Below are positions 11,766 through 22,570 of a stretch of 64,000 bases of DNA, one piece after another. Below the pieces are notes generated by a model that was not told where the DNA came from, made no database searches, and saw only the letters and a list, made by a program, of their open reading frames with translations. Every line of letters begins with the position of its first letter. The first letter of the stretch is position 1. The position numbers were made by a program, and so were the translations under genes. The DNA comes from Nectonema munidae (Eukaryota > Nematomorpha > Nectonematoida > Nectonematidae). Location: positions 405,001 to 469,000 of the forward strand of contig JAUIRK010000077.1 in assembly GCA_030549495.1 (NCBI GenBank). Direction: 5' to 3'.

Positions 11766-13964
11766 CTAGCAATGTAGGATATTTTGTCGCACTCCTACGG
11801 TTGATAGCAAAAACGTATCCAGAACTGAATGTCCACCTGGTATTCGGTCCTGCTAACTCTTGATATACGAGTAAGACGATTCAAAACGATGTGATATATG
11901 TTGCGGCTGATATCATCCGAGACAACTTCAGAGAATGTATCAGAAAATGTCCTCACTTTTCTATAATAGCCGATGAAACTACCTCGAATGGACGTGAAAT
12001 TTTATCTGTGTGCTTCAGGATACTTGACTTTGTTGATGATGCTTCAAAGCCAAGAAAGCGGGAAGTGTTGTTAGATTTAGTTGATCTTGAAAGGGTAACC
12101 GGTGTGGAAATAGTTTTAGCTATCAAAGAATCTCTAAAAAAATCGGATCGACCTTAGTCACTGCCGTGGCCAGGCTTATGACACTACAGCTTCGATGAGT
12201 TCTGAGAGAGTTGGCGTTCAAGTTGAAATTTTAAAGCTTGCCCCTGACGCCCAATTCTAAGGATGTTGCCTCCATTCCTTAAATCTTGTTATTTGTCATG
12301 CATGCAAAATATTATCAATACACAATATGATGGACACATGCCATGAGCTTTACAGCTTCTTCGACAATTCACCCAAGTGGCAACGCTTTTTAAAGATCAT
12401 TATTGATTCACTGGCACCAGATATGAGAAAAACAAAGCTGAAGAACCTGTGTAAAACCCGTTGGGTCGAACAGCACACGGCATTTGAAACTATTTTTCAA
12501 CTATATGAATACATAGTTGCTACTCTAAATGAAATCTGTCAGCCAACCAAAGATGAGAGATTCTATCCAAACAACGATGATTGGAACTGGGATTCCTCCA
12601 CTAGAACAACTAATGGTCTTCGCCATACGCTTGTGGACTTCGGACACATCGTAAGCTTTGTCGTTGCCAAGGAGATGTTGGAACCACTGCGTCCAGCGTG
12701 ACTACATTACAAGTTTCCCATATGAAGGTGTACCTAGGATTCCAGAAAATAGAGCAGGTTATGTCAACATATCAAGACACGATTAGAAGTAGACGTCTGG
12801 TTTGATCGTGTATATCGTAAAGTGCGATAACTAAGTAGTCTTGTTGGCTCACGTGAACAGAGACCAAGGATATGTAGGAAACAAACGAAGAGAGATAACC
12901 ATCCATCAGATACAGTTTTCGACTACTGGAAGAGAACTTTGGTTATTCCATTCCTTGATACTACCTGCAGTGAATTGAGATGTCGTTTTAGTGATGACAA
13001 ACGTGCCCATTATGAACTATGCTGTCTCGTTCCAGAAGTGATTCTCCAGAAGACCAAAGAAACATTACCAAAGTTGACTGAAAATCTGCATGACAAATGG
13101 TTTCATGTGTTATACCATTACCTGCTGCTCTTGATAGCGAGATGGTTCGCTGGTTAAATTACTGGATGAAAAAGTCACCATAGGGGACATATCTGTGACA
13201 TCTCTCCTGGCCAACCATGCTGATGAAATGTTCTTTCCAAATGTGAGAGAACTTCTCAAAATACTAGCCGTCCTTCCAATCGGTAGCACTGAGGCAGAAC
13301 TATCATTTTCCTGTGTTAAGAGGATACACATGTGGCTGAGAACGACTATGAATACAGAACGACTGTCGGATCTTGCAGTAATCGCCATGAATGGCACGCG
13401 TATACGACCTAAGACCGAGGAGATATGTAAACAGTTTCTCTCTAGATACCCAAGCCGTATCCAGGCATCCACACTTTTTGACCCTAAACTAACCTACTAT
13501 CTGCAGTACACGTTTGTTCAGACGAACAATATCAAGCCTTACCGTAAATAACTTATTAATGCCTGCAATTATACTTTGCTGCTTTGTCTTTTGCAATTTG
13601 CGCATTAAAAATATTGCATTTTTTGAAAAGTTTTATTTTTTTGTCATCATTCTTCAAATTCGGCTCTCAGATTCTCGATAAAAGTAAAAATATTGTGAGC
13701 CCAGTAGTAATCATGGAAAAGTCAATCTCCGGCCCTCTTTATCAATATTGAATTGTTAGCCATGCATGCCTACGTCTAATCGGTAACTATTGTTGTCTAC
13801 ACCTAGCCTCATGTTCCTCAGAGGGAGAGCGTTTTTAAAAGTTTGGGTTCATTTAGAATGAATTTTTGAACCAAAAACAATATAGTAAATGTGTGAACCT
13901 CCAAAAATTTGAACCATAATTTTAATTATCCACCCCCCATAGAAATTTTCTAGATTCGCCACTG
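11766..13964 (+). mobile_element. Third hAT element (P52rIPK/ZMYM1-like), nested
   Basis: The transposase is on the plus strand in pieces. 11891-12157 has SIIADETTSN; 12327-12701 has LCKTRWVEQHTAFE; 12939-13157 is a helical linker; 13195-13551 has the dimerisation region FFPNVRELLKILAVLPIGST and ELSFSCVKRI. The right end is TCTAGATTCGCCACTG at 13964, giving the terminus CAGTGGCGAATCTAG. The next eight bases are CTGTAAAA. I found no matching left terminus near 11766, so the 5' end is probably lost. Stops and frameshifts between the pieces show it is inactive. Confidence 0.75.
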
Positions 13965-14058
13965 CTGTAAAACAAATTCTTTAAACTTTAACTGGTCACA
14001 TAATGTAGTTCGACATTTTTTGACATTTCATTAATTCTTGCCAATACTGTGTTGTTAC

Positions 14059-14487
14059 TCAAAGAACAAATGAAAGTAAATTATTATCACCTGAACCAAT
14101 CATTGTGCTAACAAATTCTTTGATACAAGGTAGTATCAAATTTTCCCCAATATTATGGGGTTTGCCTGTTTTTGCAATAAGTAGAGAAATTAAGTATGAT
14201 GTCAAAAGTCCATTTTCAAGATTACTTGAATTTTTAAAATTATTAAAATTCAAGCATTGTTTTTTATGTTTTTCTTTCAAGTTTTTGAAATACAGTTCAT
14301 CTTTATTAACGTTGTCAGGATGAATTTTTTCCAAAGGGTTAATTAATCGGGAAGGCTCCATCACTTCATTAGAAAATGTTTTACCACAAATTAAACATAG
14401 AGGTAACTTATCATTACTGGGACATTGAATGAAATCAAACTTTAAATATTCTGAAGAATATTGACGAAGTTTTCTCTTTTCAGACAT
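14059..14487 (-). pseudogene. hAT transposase N-terminus with BED-type zinc finger
   Basis: The 142-codon frame starts at ATG 14487 and carries LCLICGKTFSNE, MEPSRLINPLEKIHPD and LKEKHKKQCL, the BED-finger region of ZBED5/FAM200-type hAT proteins. The two cysteines and the last histidine are present, but the usual first histidine of the (R/K)HLETKH stretch reads NP here, so zinc binding is doubtful. Downstream, in another frame, RINEMSKNVE continues until the third hAT terminus at 13964. It most likely belongs to the 9528-16000 element; it could instead belong to the 11053 copy. Confidence 0.7.
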
Positions 14488-14656
14488 TCAAATTGTGAAA
14501 CTTGAATTAAATTCTTAAATATCCAATTAAGCATTCTAAAATTATTTGGTAAGATTGAGTAATTTTAGAATATAAATATATATTTAAAATCTTTTTGTTT
14601 TTCATTTTTGGAATATTATGACTTATTGTATTTCAGAATATAAAATGCTTCCTGAG

Positions 14657-15066
14657 CAGTGGTGATTCTGGTTTTCAAAAGTGTATGGGCATCACAGAGG
14701 CCAACTTTTCAATTTATAAAACTCATAATTTTCTAAGAATTAACAATCTCACTTGTTTCAATTATATTTATGCATTTGAAGTGCTTTTTTTACTTAACTC
14801 AAATCATCATCAAAATTATTTGAGGACTTTCTTGAAACTATATATTTTTTACACTTTATACTTATCATGTTTGATTGAATAAATTAGAAAAACAAAAATA
14901 ATTATCGTAAAAATTTACTATTATCATTTATTTAATTTACACCAGTTTTTTTGCCAACATAAAACGATACTTCAAATATTTTTGATAGTTTTTTACAAAA
15001 TTTAGAGTTAAAAAAAAAGTGGAAGGGAAGGAAATGGTATTACCCTCTCTCTTAGAATCGGCACTG
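14657..15066. mobile_element. hAT-like MITE
   Basis: Ends CAGTGGTGATTCTGG (14657) and ...AGAATCGGCACTG (15066, that is CAGTGCCGATTCT reversed) are inverted to each other. The flanking 8-bp words match poorly, so the target duplication is not proven. There is no coding capacity; a short open frame inside (14685-14882) looks like chance. It lies inside the larger hAT. Confidence 0.5.
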
Positions 15067-16184
15067 CTCTTTGAGCTTTACCATGCTAATATAATATATT
15101 TACATCTTTATAAGTATTTAAATTAATTGATCTTATTAAGTTCAAAAAAGGTAATACAACATGATAGCACTTCTTTGAACAAAATAAAATACAATATCAG
15201 TTACAGTAGAAAAACGGCATACTTGAACCCAAACAATTTTTAATGAAAAGCTGAACGAAAAATTAGCTAGAAATTAGAGAAATTCTAATTAGAAAATTTT
15301 ACAGTAAAACTATATGAAGAGATTTGTGAAATTAAAGCAGAAAGGAGAAGGATAAATTTGGTTTCTAAATGGCATCAAAAAAGCAAGTTTCACTCGTCCT
15401 TCTCTGACGCCTATGGTGAGGTATTGCTGCCTCTTTGGAAACTTAACTTGCAGTCAATCGAAACGCACCATACAGCTTGTCACATAAGGTGATAAAGGAG
15501 GCTACCCTCCAAACACTGCCATGTATTTTTCTTCATCATTGTATTTATTTCGATAGAAAAAAGTTCACACGCCTAGCAGCTATTTTGCAAACATCTCTTC
15601 ACAAACAAAGTAGTACTCCTCTCGAATCCAAGCCTCCCTTTGTACATCTTTATACAGAAAGAGAGCTTCAATTTTATCGTCACGCGTTAGTGCGGTAGAT
15701 AAAAACATTCACAGCTTTGCCAATCATTCAATTCCCTTTTCCTAATTATTATGAAAGCATGTGCCTATGTGTCATCATGTGTCTGTGCAAACCAGTTAGC
15801 GATGTCAAGCTCATATATTTTTGTAAGAGTCTTATTGTTTCTTCACTTTTAAGAATATATCAAAGATACAATACATTTTAAAAGACAAATTTCATCCAAC
15901 GCCCCCCTCAGCGCCCTCTTGATATTAAACGCCCAATAAAAAAGTTACAACGCCTCCCCCTCCCCCCAGGGGGCGATGCCGTCCAGGTTGGGAACCTCTG
16001 ATCTAGAGTATGCCTAAAAGCATGTTCAATGCAAGGCAAAAGGTTCTTATACACTTCACATTCAAACTCAAGTCATATTTTCAACCTGTCTTTTTATACC
16101 TTTTAATAATAACATTCACGGTCAATCAACTCTATTCTTAAATTTCGGAGCGTATGTATAAAAGAAAAGGTGAAGGCTGCTTAC

Positions 16185-16369
16185 TTGAATGGTATCTACA
16201 CTGTCTTCCACAACTTTCGTTTGATTAGTGTTACGTGAAAACGGGAATATTCCTTCATGCGTTCCATTGGGTGCGACTAATTTATATTGCCATTGAAAAT
16301 TTTTCACATAAAAATTCAACGAAAATAATAACTTGTCCATTAAATATCTTCCTTGGATTGCATTAACTT
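16185..16369 (-). CDS. Internal exon of FABP-like host gene (copy 1)
   Basis: 185 bp between an acceptor (ATATTTTTTAG, ending at 16370) and a donor (CAA|GTAAGC at 16184). It reads two bases plus 61 codons, VNAIQGRYLMDKLLFSLNFY to VVEDSVDTIQ, entering in phase 1 and leaving in phase 0. The second exon of fatty-acid-binding protein genes is usually about 173 bp with the same phases. The FPFSRNTNQTKVVEDSVDTI stretch sits where FKLGEEFEE..DGRKVK lies in that family, though identity is low. Its partner is the exon at 7910-8080. The first exon was not found. Confidence 0.5.
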
Positions 16370-16934
16370 CTAAAAAATATTTAAAGAATAATTACATACC
16401 TGTGTATAAATCAAAATTTCAAGAAAGCGCGGGTAAGTGCATTGAATCTCTTTACATATCGGAAAATAGAAGGGATATAGAGAGATAGGGTATTGTTTCG
16501 AAATGTTGGGCATTGGGGTTGGAAGTTACTAAAGAAATCCAGAAAGATTAGATTAACGCAAAACAGACCATTTTGACTAATTCCTATGAGTTCCATTGGA
16601 AATTCGAGTTTGTCTGCATCCCTCTACAAGAGCAATAACTCAAAATGGCTTAATTAAGTTAAATTCAAAAGTTTTATTATTTGAAATATTTACTCGTTCA
16701 TAAATATTTTTGATAAATTCCTACAATTCAAAGAAATCTCCTAACAAAATACAAAAAGAATCAGATGCTGATTTAAAAATTCCTTGAAAAAACATTTTAA
16801 TAATTTTAATCCAATTTACACAGCTCCAAGATTTGAACCTTAGACATAATTAGAATTTAAAACTCGAAGAAAAGTAAAATCGTGGCTTAATTGGAAGAAA
16901 TTGAACATCTAGCTCCAGCATATCAAACTAACTA
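16370..16934. other. Upstream intron or spacer of copy 1
   Basis: The first exon of copy 1 should lie here or further right. A good donor (ACACAG|GTATGT near 16400 on the minus strand) ends a frame that soon meets a stop codon, so I do not call an exon. Otherwise AT-rich with no recognised element. Confidence 0.3.
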
Positions 16935-17095
16935 TGAGGCGTGCGTAAGGTTGGTTAGATACTGAGTTTCGATAACTCAAGGTCTTGGGTTCGATCCCGC
17001 ATTAAACCTACTTTCTTCACTGTTCGATACAAGCGGCGCAATGCTGCCTTCTCGATGAAAACACCCCACGACCTTTACATTTATCTACTATCCAC
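16935..17095 (+). mobile_element. tRNA-derived SINE, copy 1
   Basis: A region like box A (TTGGTTAGATACTGAG) is followed by a good box B (GGGTTCGATCCCGC, 16987-17000), then a body with GATACAAGCGGCGCAATG and TTCTCGATGAAAACACC and a CTTTACATTTATC tail. Two relatives in the same orientation lie at 44.16 and 58.67 kb. The internal promoter points to a Pol III-transcribed, LINE-mobilised element. Confidence 0.7.
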
Positions 17096-17280
17096 ATTAA
17101 CACTTTTCTAGTGTAATTAGTTAGCCAGGATATCACAAAAAGAAACAGTGATGACATTTTAAATGAAGATTATCAACTTATATTCACCGCGAGGGATTTG
17201 TTAACTGATGCCGTTTTTGAACCCAATAACTTAAAGTTTCAAAGATAGCCTTATCAGTTACTTAACACACACACATAGTC

Positions 17281-17478
17281 CTAGTTAAATCTAAAATTAA
17301 TACCAGGCAGAGACTCTAGCTGTACAGTAACTGAATGACGTTTGGCAAATATACTGTTATTTTCTTGCCATTCCAGTTCTAGTTTTTCTTTTCCCTCTTT
17401 AAACGTGATTTTCTGATTCAGTTTTTCTCCATTACAATTTGCTTTAATTTCGCACTTTTCGGCAGAGAAAGTTAGTAC
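17281..17478 (-). CDS. Last exon of FABP-like host gene (copy 2)
   Basis: The exon opens after the acceptor TATTCTTTTAG (AG at 17480-17479) and reads 65 codons from VLTFSAEKCEIKANCNGEKL to PGINFRFN, ending in TAG at 17281-17283. Phase 0 joins exactly to the donor of the exon at 17794-18035, giving ...MCTFEK|VLTFSAEKC. The alternation of short strand-like segments (EIKANCNGEKLNQKITFKEG, KLELEWQ) is what a small beta-barrel would show. Copy 1 has the same architecture about 9 kb to the left, so this is a diverged tandem duplicate. Confidence 0.55.
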   Translation of the reverse strand, partial: VLTFSAEKCEIKANCNGEKLNQKITFKEGKEKLELEWQENNSIFAKRHSVTVQLESLPGINFRFN

Positions 17479-17793
17479 CTAAAAGAATAGTGTACACATG
17501 TAGCGATTACATCTTATACTGGAAGAATACATCACATGGAAAAATAGAATTGATTCTTTAAATTTAAAACTAGCACGGTTCGTAACATTACCGAATAAGC
17601 GAAATCAGTAAGAAAAATCCAAAAAAGCGCGTTTTTCGAAAATTTATGTTTAAAATGTAAAGAACTGTTCTATATTATGCGCAACTTTTATTTATACCAT
17701 TTCAAGTTCAAGGTAAATGTTTTTAAATTTAAATGAAATGTTTTCAAATTTAAAGGAAATATTTAGCCAAAAGTCGTAGTGAAAACAAGTTAC

Positions 17794-18035
17794 CTTTTCA
17801 AATGTACACATTTGGTTAAAGAAATTTCCTTTATATGAAGTTTTGCCTATCCTTGCTTTGTTCGTGAGGTTCACTTTTGGCGTTCCTATGACAACACTCA
17901 AAATATTCGTAAATAACCCAACTGAGACATAAAACTCTTCTTCAGCCACTTCTTCTGCCAAGGATTTTAAACCGAAAAACTTCAAAAAACTGCTCAATTC
18001 CTCACTTTTGTCAGCCCGAAGGTAGAGTTCTATTT
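17794..18035 (-). CDS. Internal exon of FABP-like host gene (copy 2)
   Basis: 242 bp from the acceptor TTTTTTTAATTTAG (AG at 18037-18036) to the donor GAAAAG|GTAACT (G at 17793), entering in phase 1 and leaving in phase 0. The 80 codons begin IELYLRADKSEELSSFLKFF and continue GLKSLAEEVAEEEFYVSVGL. The SEELSSFLKFFGLKSLAEEV stretch resembles the helix-turn-helix lid of fatty-acid-binding proteins (YKLEKSENFDEFLKALGV). The small 315-bp intron to the last exon is free of transposons, unlike copy 1. Upstream exons were not found. Confidence 0.55.
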
Positions 18036-18353
18036 CTAAATTAAAAAAACGAATGAAAGCATTCTAGATGGAATATCAAATATTGGTGACATAGTGCAAA
18101 AGTTTCGCAAATTACAATCCTCTTCCACATAACGGAAGGAGATGAGGCGTTAAAATAGTTGAAATTAAAAATAAAAAAGCGCAAATTTACAAAATGTGTG
18201 GTACTCTTTCCCATCTCCTCTTTCGATTGAATTTAACATAACAGTTGAGTTGTTTAAATATTTATAATATTAATGGATCTTTTCTTTACGAATGTGAATA
18301 AAAAAATTTGGATGAAATTCACAGTGCGTAAATTTGAGTAATGAGATAAGTTT

Positions 18354-18490
18354 CTAAAAATTTCTAACTAATATGCTTGAATTAAAATTTTCGCAAATTT
18401 GAAGAACATTTCCATTTTCTTCTAAAGATATTCTACCTTTGCTATCTATGATATCTGTTTCCATTTCAACAATTGAAAAGTTACCCTTTT
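18354..18490 (-). CDS. Possible terminal exon of a third related gene
   Basis: The candidate exon follows the acceptor TTTTCTTTTTAAG at 18491 and reads two bases plus 44 codons (KGNFSIVEMETDIIDSKGRI to SILVRNF), then TAG at 18354-18356. Its entry phase equals that of the internal exons of copies 1 and 2. It stops just before the left inverted arm starting at 18508, so its upstream part may have been displaced. No recognised domain; it could be chance. Confidence 0.3.
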
Positions 18491-18507
18491 CTTAAAAAGA
18501 AAAGTTT

Positions 18508-19437
18508 GTGTACGCAATTTCAAAGTCATTTTTGATAACTATTTTTTACATAATATACAAAAGGATCTTTTATTTTTTTTTTCTAAAATTTTTAACAAGA
18601 TTCAAATGATGAAAAGTACAAATTATATCTACAAAAGTAAATTGAACCCATCTCGACCTTCTAAATACCATTTCGATCTTTTTTCCATGTTTAAACTTTA
18701 CTTTAAAATATTTTGTATTATTTTCCTAAAGATGTCAGAACTCGTTTAGTTTTATTGAAAGAATCTTGAAAAATCACCTTCAGCTTCAAATATGGGAAGG
18801 AAGGCAAGCAAGAAAAGGAGTAGCATTGCGGAAGAGAATGTAGAATTGTGGACGAGCTCCCTTGAAAAGCATGTGCTTTTATAATTTGAAATTTTTGTCA
18901 TCATCCCAACGATTTTGTTTCAACTAAAAGTATCGATCCATTTTCGTTTACTTTCTGTCTTGAATTCTTGCTAGCAATAGGAAAGGTGACTTGGAAATGA
19001 TTTCACACAAAAGCAAATTTTCAATGAAAGGAATAGGAAAACTGCTTTTAGAGTGCTGTTCCAAAAGAGTTACTTCTATGCGCATCGTCGTTTGTTTGCA
19101 TTTCTCATCAAATAAATGTGTCGAGGCGTGAATGCAGTTTAGAAAGCGATGCTGGAGAAATAGGTGTAAGTGAGAAGTGAATAATCCAGCCTCTCGTCTA
19201 TTTAGCAATGTAACGTGTTTTTCAGCAGGTTGACATGTTTGAACCGTCCCTGTGCGGATTTAAGACTTTGTGGACTGATCCTGAATTTATGCAGATTTAT
19301 GCGACATTTACCTTTACCAATATGCGAATAATTTTTAAATAATCCTCATATTTTTAACGATTATCCTCCCTCATGGTGATCACAAAATTTAATTTGAAAA
19401 AGTAAAATCTATCCATTCATCTTTTCATTTGATAATC
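18508..19437 (+). repeat. Left arm of a 0.93-kb inverted repeat
   Basis: The arm is the reverse complement of 23411-24343 at roughly 95-98 percent identity by eye. For example, an 86-codon frame in both arms (19208-18948 minus, 23635-23895 plus) differs at only five residues. The outer edge lies near GTGTACGCAATTTCAAAG and the inner edge near TTTTTCATTTGATAA. It contains no transposase motif. The shared frame (RREAGLFTSHLHLFLQH) is unlike anything I know and has no clear start context. Confidence 0.85.
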
Positions 19438-20240
19438 TGTATGATGTTTTAAGAAATCAAATAAATCTTTTTTAGGTTTTTCCGTCTCTACTCCATGTAA
19501 TAGAGTAGAGTAGTAGTGGTAATGTTGTGCTTGAAGCAACACAGACATGAATTGGGTATAGTTGCGTATTGATTGGCGCACAAGAAAATCTCCCATCACT
19601 AAAGCACTTGTTTTTTTGCTCGTAAAATGTCCAAGTTTTTTGTAGAAGAATAAATTTTCATGCGTCTCACATTACGAGCTAACGATGTTTTTTAGGCATT
19701 GCACCACATACACTCTACGGTAAATTACTTGTAGAGGTAAACGGGGAAGCGCTGAACACGAAGAAAAACTAAACATTTTTTCATTTTAGGCGGTGTCTTT
19801 GGGGAAAAGTTCAAAGTTTTGGTTTACAAAGCTGGCACCAACACCCTGAAAATGCCTTGACAATAAAGCAAATGCAAGCTTTTTACCAAGAGTTCCACCA
19901 AATAATGTTGTTGATTTATTTTTAGAATTAATGCCTTCACTAGTTTTGAGTAATTTTTTGAAATATTTTGAATCAACCTGACTTGGCATGGTTTAGCGCG
20001 GCAAATGAAAGCGTCCCAAACTCGATATTCAAACATGGAATGTTTACCCTCGCAAGGTTTTTTTTGCCTTCCGATTTCTCTGGGGTGTCATCATTATTAT
20101 AACTTAATTTTGTAGGAATGTGATGGCGTTAAAATCTAAAAATCTAAATTTATTTTACGATCTGTTTCGCATATACGAAATAAACTACATTTTTTATTTT
20201 TGCTATCATCTGCGTTCTGGTTGTTATTTCTAATGTTATC
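19438..20240. other. Unassigned DNA inside the inverted repeat
   Basis: AT-rich, with short overlapping minus-strand frames around 19786-20036 that carry no known motif. I see no terminal repeats. Confidence 0.3.
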
Positions 20241-20248
20241 GTCTAAAC

Positions 20249-20440
20249 CTGCGTTTTTCAAACTTTTTTACTACGACCCATAGCAAGAACCACAGTTTGC
20301 ATCGCGACCCATAATACTTAGGTGTAATAAGACAAACTCTGTTCACTGGATTCATTTATTCAGCATCTTTTTTGTCACGCCCCATTTTATTTTTCACGCG
20401 ACCCACTGAAGGGCAGGGACCCACAGTTTGAAAAACGCTG
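20249..20440. mobile_element. 192-bp hAT MITE with 8-bp target duplication
   Basis: The left end is CTGCGTTTTTCAAACT and the right end is AGTTTGAAAAACGCTG, near-perfect inverted repeats of a CAGCGTTTTTCAAACT terminus. Target duplications are GTCTAAAC (20241-20248) and GGCTAAAC (20441-20448), 7 of 8. Internal CGACCCA and GGGTCGC-type words are usual for this kind of hAT MITE. Confidence 0.8.
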
Positions 20441-20449
20441 GGCTAAACA

Positions 20450-20806
20450 ATTGTTTCTCAAATTTTTTTATCCATGGATCCCTTTTCTCTTCTTTTTTTA
20501 TTTGTGGACCCCTCATAAAAATTGGACATAAAATATTTTATTTTAATATTTTTCACTAATAAAATTTTTAAGGTTTTGATAAAGAATATATTATATAATT
20601 AGAATTCATATTGAAATGAAAGCAAATCAATTTTAATTCAATTTTTATAATAATTATAGTGAAAAATTTACTTTTTTTTTAATAAAAACCGTTATGAGCT
20701 GGTTTTCTTCATTTTACCATCAAAATATCATTGAGCACATCCAATTTATAATATTTCGCCTGTGGACTCCTGAATTATTATGTGGACGCCGGTTGAAAAG
20801 CCCAGG
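20450..20806. mobile_element. Probable second hAT-like MITE
   Basis: The left part TTGTTTCTCAAAT followed by GGATCCC and GTGGACCCCTC mirrors the right part GTGGACTCC...GTGGACGCCGGTTGAAAAGCCCAGG. Ends are frayed and the target duplication is unclear. It abuts the previous MITE. Confidence 0.4.
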
Positions 20807-20879
20807 AAACTAAAAATTCTTTATATCACGAGAAGCTTCTTTTATTCATGATTTATTTGTACGTATTATTTATTTGTTT

Positions 20880-22570
20880 GTAGTGTCATCTTCGGATTGT
20901 TTCTCTTCTTCCGAATCGAGCATTTCTTCTTATACATACTCTCATGATTCTGAAAACGCAACATATGTATATGAGGATTCTCAATCTTCAGATGAAACTA
21001 TTAGTGTTTCGGATAGCCTTGTTGCTCCAGATGGTACCATTTTTTAATGGGAACCTTTATTCTCAACATATGGCAGAACATTTTCTCAAAATATTAGAAA
21101 TGTTTCATCTGAACCTCCAGGTCCCAAAGGGGAAGCCAAATCGTTGGAGAGTTCCTTGGATATTTTCAAACTATTTTTCACTCAAGAAATTATCTGTCAC
21201 ATATTTCGCTGCACTAACACAAAAATGGATGAAGTTTTTTTGCAAGTTTATTTAATTTTCTCTTACATTTGTATTGTAACGTAATTCTGAATGTTGAAAT
21301 AAAATTAGGGATGTAGCAATTCCACATTTTGCCGATATATTATATTTGCCATTCACAGATTCCGATCATGATTCCTATTATACCTTGTCTTACCATAATT
21401 TTGCCAAAACATTAGGGACGTACATTCGCACTTAACAAATTTTTTTGGGGGTGTGAAACCCATTTTGCAAAACCATGTCGCCATTCTGAATGTGCGTCTC
21501 TCTCTGTACAAACATGACTATTATTTCTCTTATTTTTAAGATGAAAAATTTGAAAAAAATTGCAATTTAAAATCTATTTACAATTATATAATATCCACAA
21601 ATTCAGAAAACTTAAATAAGCTTTTTCATAAAAGTTCTTAAAAAATAACAAATAAGAGACTAATTGTTGCTTTAATTGAGCTTAATCTAATTCAATAATT
21701 AAAAATTAAAAATAAAACTTCTCGTGTTAAAACGCTCAAATATTAAGTAGGGGAAATACTACGATTCGGCTATGGAAAATACTACCATTTCGGCTGCGAT
21801 TAATCGGTTCCTCCCTAATGAAGATATTAAAATGGATAAAAATGGTATGGATAATATATCGTGCTTATAACTTGTCCTTCCACCTCCAAAATTTTAAAAA
21901 ATAAATGTTTTGAGTCAGTAATTTTTGACTCATAAATAAAAAACTGCTAATAGACTTTTTTTATTTTGTAGAAGTGAAATGAATCATAGGCAAAATTTGA
22001 AATACTGTTATGATAAGTTTTCAATTTGTGATTTGTTCGCGTATTTTTCTGCTCTTTTTTCCATTGGTCAAGCTTAAAATCAGAAAAACATAAGGCTGAG
22101 ACATTGATAGAATATAACAAATTTAAATCTGGTGCGTAGATGTAAGTAATAGAAAGCTGAGAGAGTTCACAACATATAAATCCTAAAGGAGATGGCCTTT
22201 TCTGATATTTTGTAATTATCTGGACATTGCAGCTCACAATAGCTGCATTATACAAAAGTACAATTATCCAGAATTTTTTCCTTCAACTCGCAAAATTGGG
22301 AGAAAGTACTTCATCAGAGATTTATCGGTGAACTATCAATGCGAGCAAGGTGCAATGATCCCTTTAGAAAACCGTCTTACAAGAGATCTCATAAGTTTCT
22401 ATGGAATTGAGCAAGATTCAATTCAACCATCTACTTCTACACGAGGATATTGTTATGTTTCCACTTGTAAACCTACAAAAAAGAACCACAATAAAGTGTT
22501 CTAAATGCAACAAATCAGTCTGTAAATCGCATACAATGTATTTGTGTGAAAAATGTGACAAATAATGTTT
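20880..22570 (+). mobile_element. piggyBac element, deletion-worn copy (copy 2)
   Basis: Its N-terminal part (about 20880-21255) has a serine- and acid-rich leader and then, in one frame, PPGPKGEAKSLESSLDIFKL and FTQEIICHIF, matching the N-terminus of the piggyBac at 32.2-33.9 kb. The C-terminal part (about 22060-22566) has ETLIEYNKFKSGA, the RRWPF.IFCNYLDIAAHN block in shifted frames, and a cysteine-rich tail, KCSKCNKSVCKSHTMYLCEK, ending near 22566. The catalytic core between (about 21260-21950) is replaced by unrelated AT-rich sequence. It lies between the two inverted arms. Inactive. Confidence 0.75.

Larger units (their letters stand above)
9528..16000 (-). mobile_element. hAT transposon (Charlie-like), 6.5 kb with other elements nested inside
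   Basis: The left end is CAGTGGTTTCCAACC at 9528; the right end is GGTTGGGAACCTCTG, ending at 16000. Both have CGCCC-rich sub-terminal sequence (9555-9600 and 15900-15985). Target duplications are ATCTAGGG at 9520-9527 and ATCTAGAG at 16001-16008, 7 of 8 matching; 8 bp is the hAT hallmark. The transposase lies on the minus strand and is broken by at least two further hAT insertions and a MITE, which explains the length. The whole sits in the intron between the exons at 16185-16369 and 7910-8080 of the host gene, on the same strand. Confidence 0.85.

Noticed and set aside
16985-17000. A functional tRNA gene at the GGTTCGATCCC box
   Set aside because: The flanks do not form a full cloverleaf, and the same body and tail recur at two other SINE loci.
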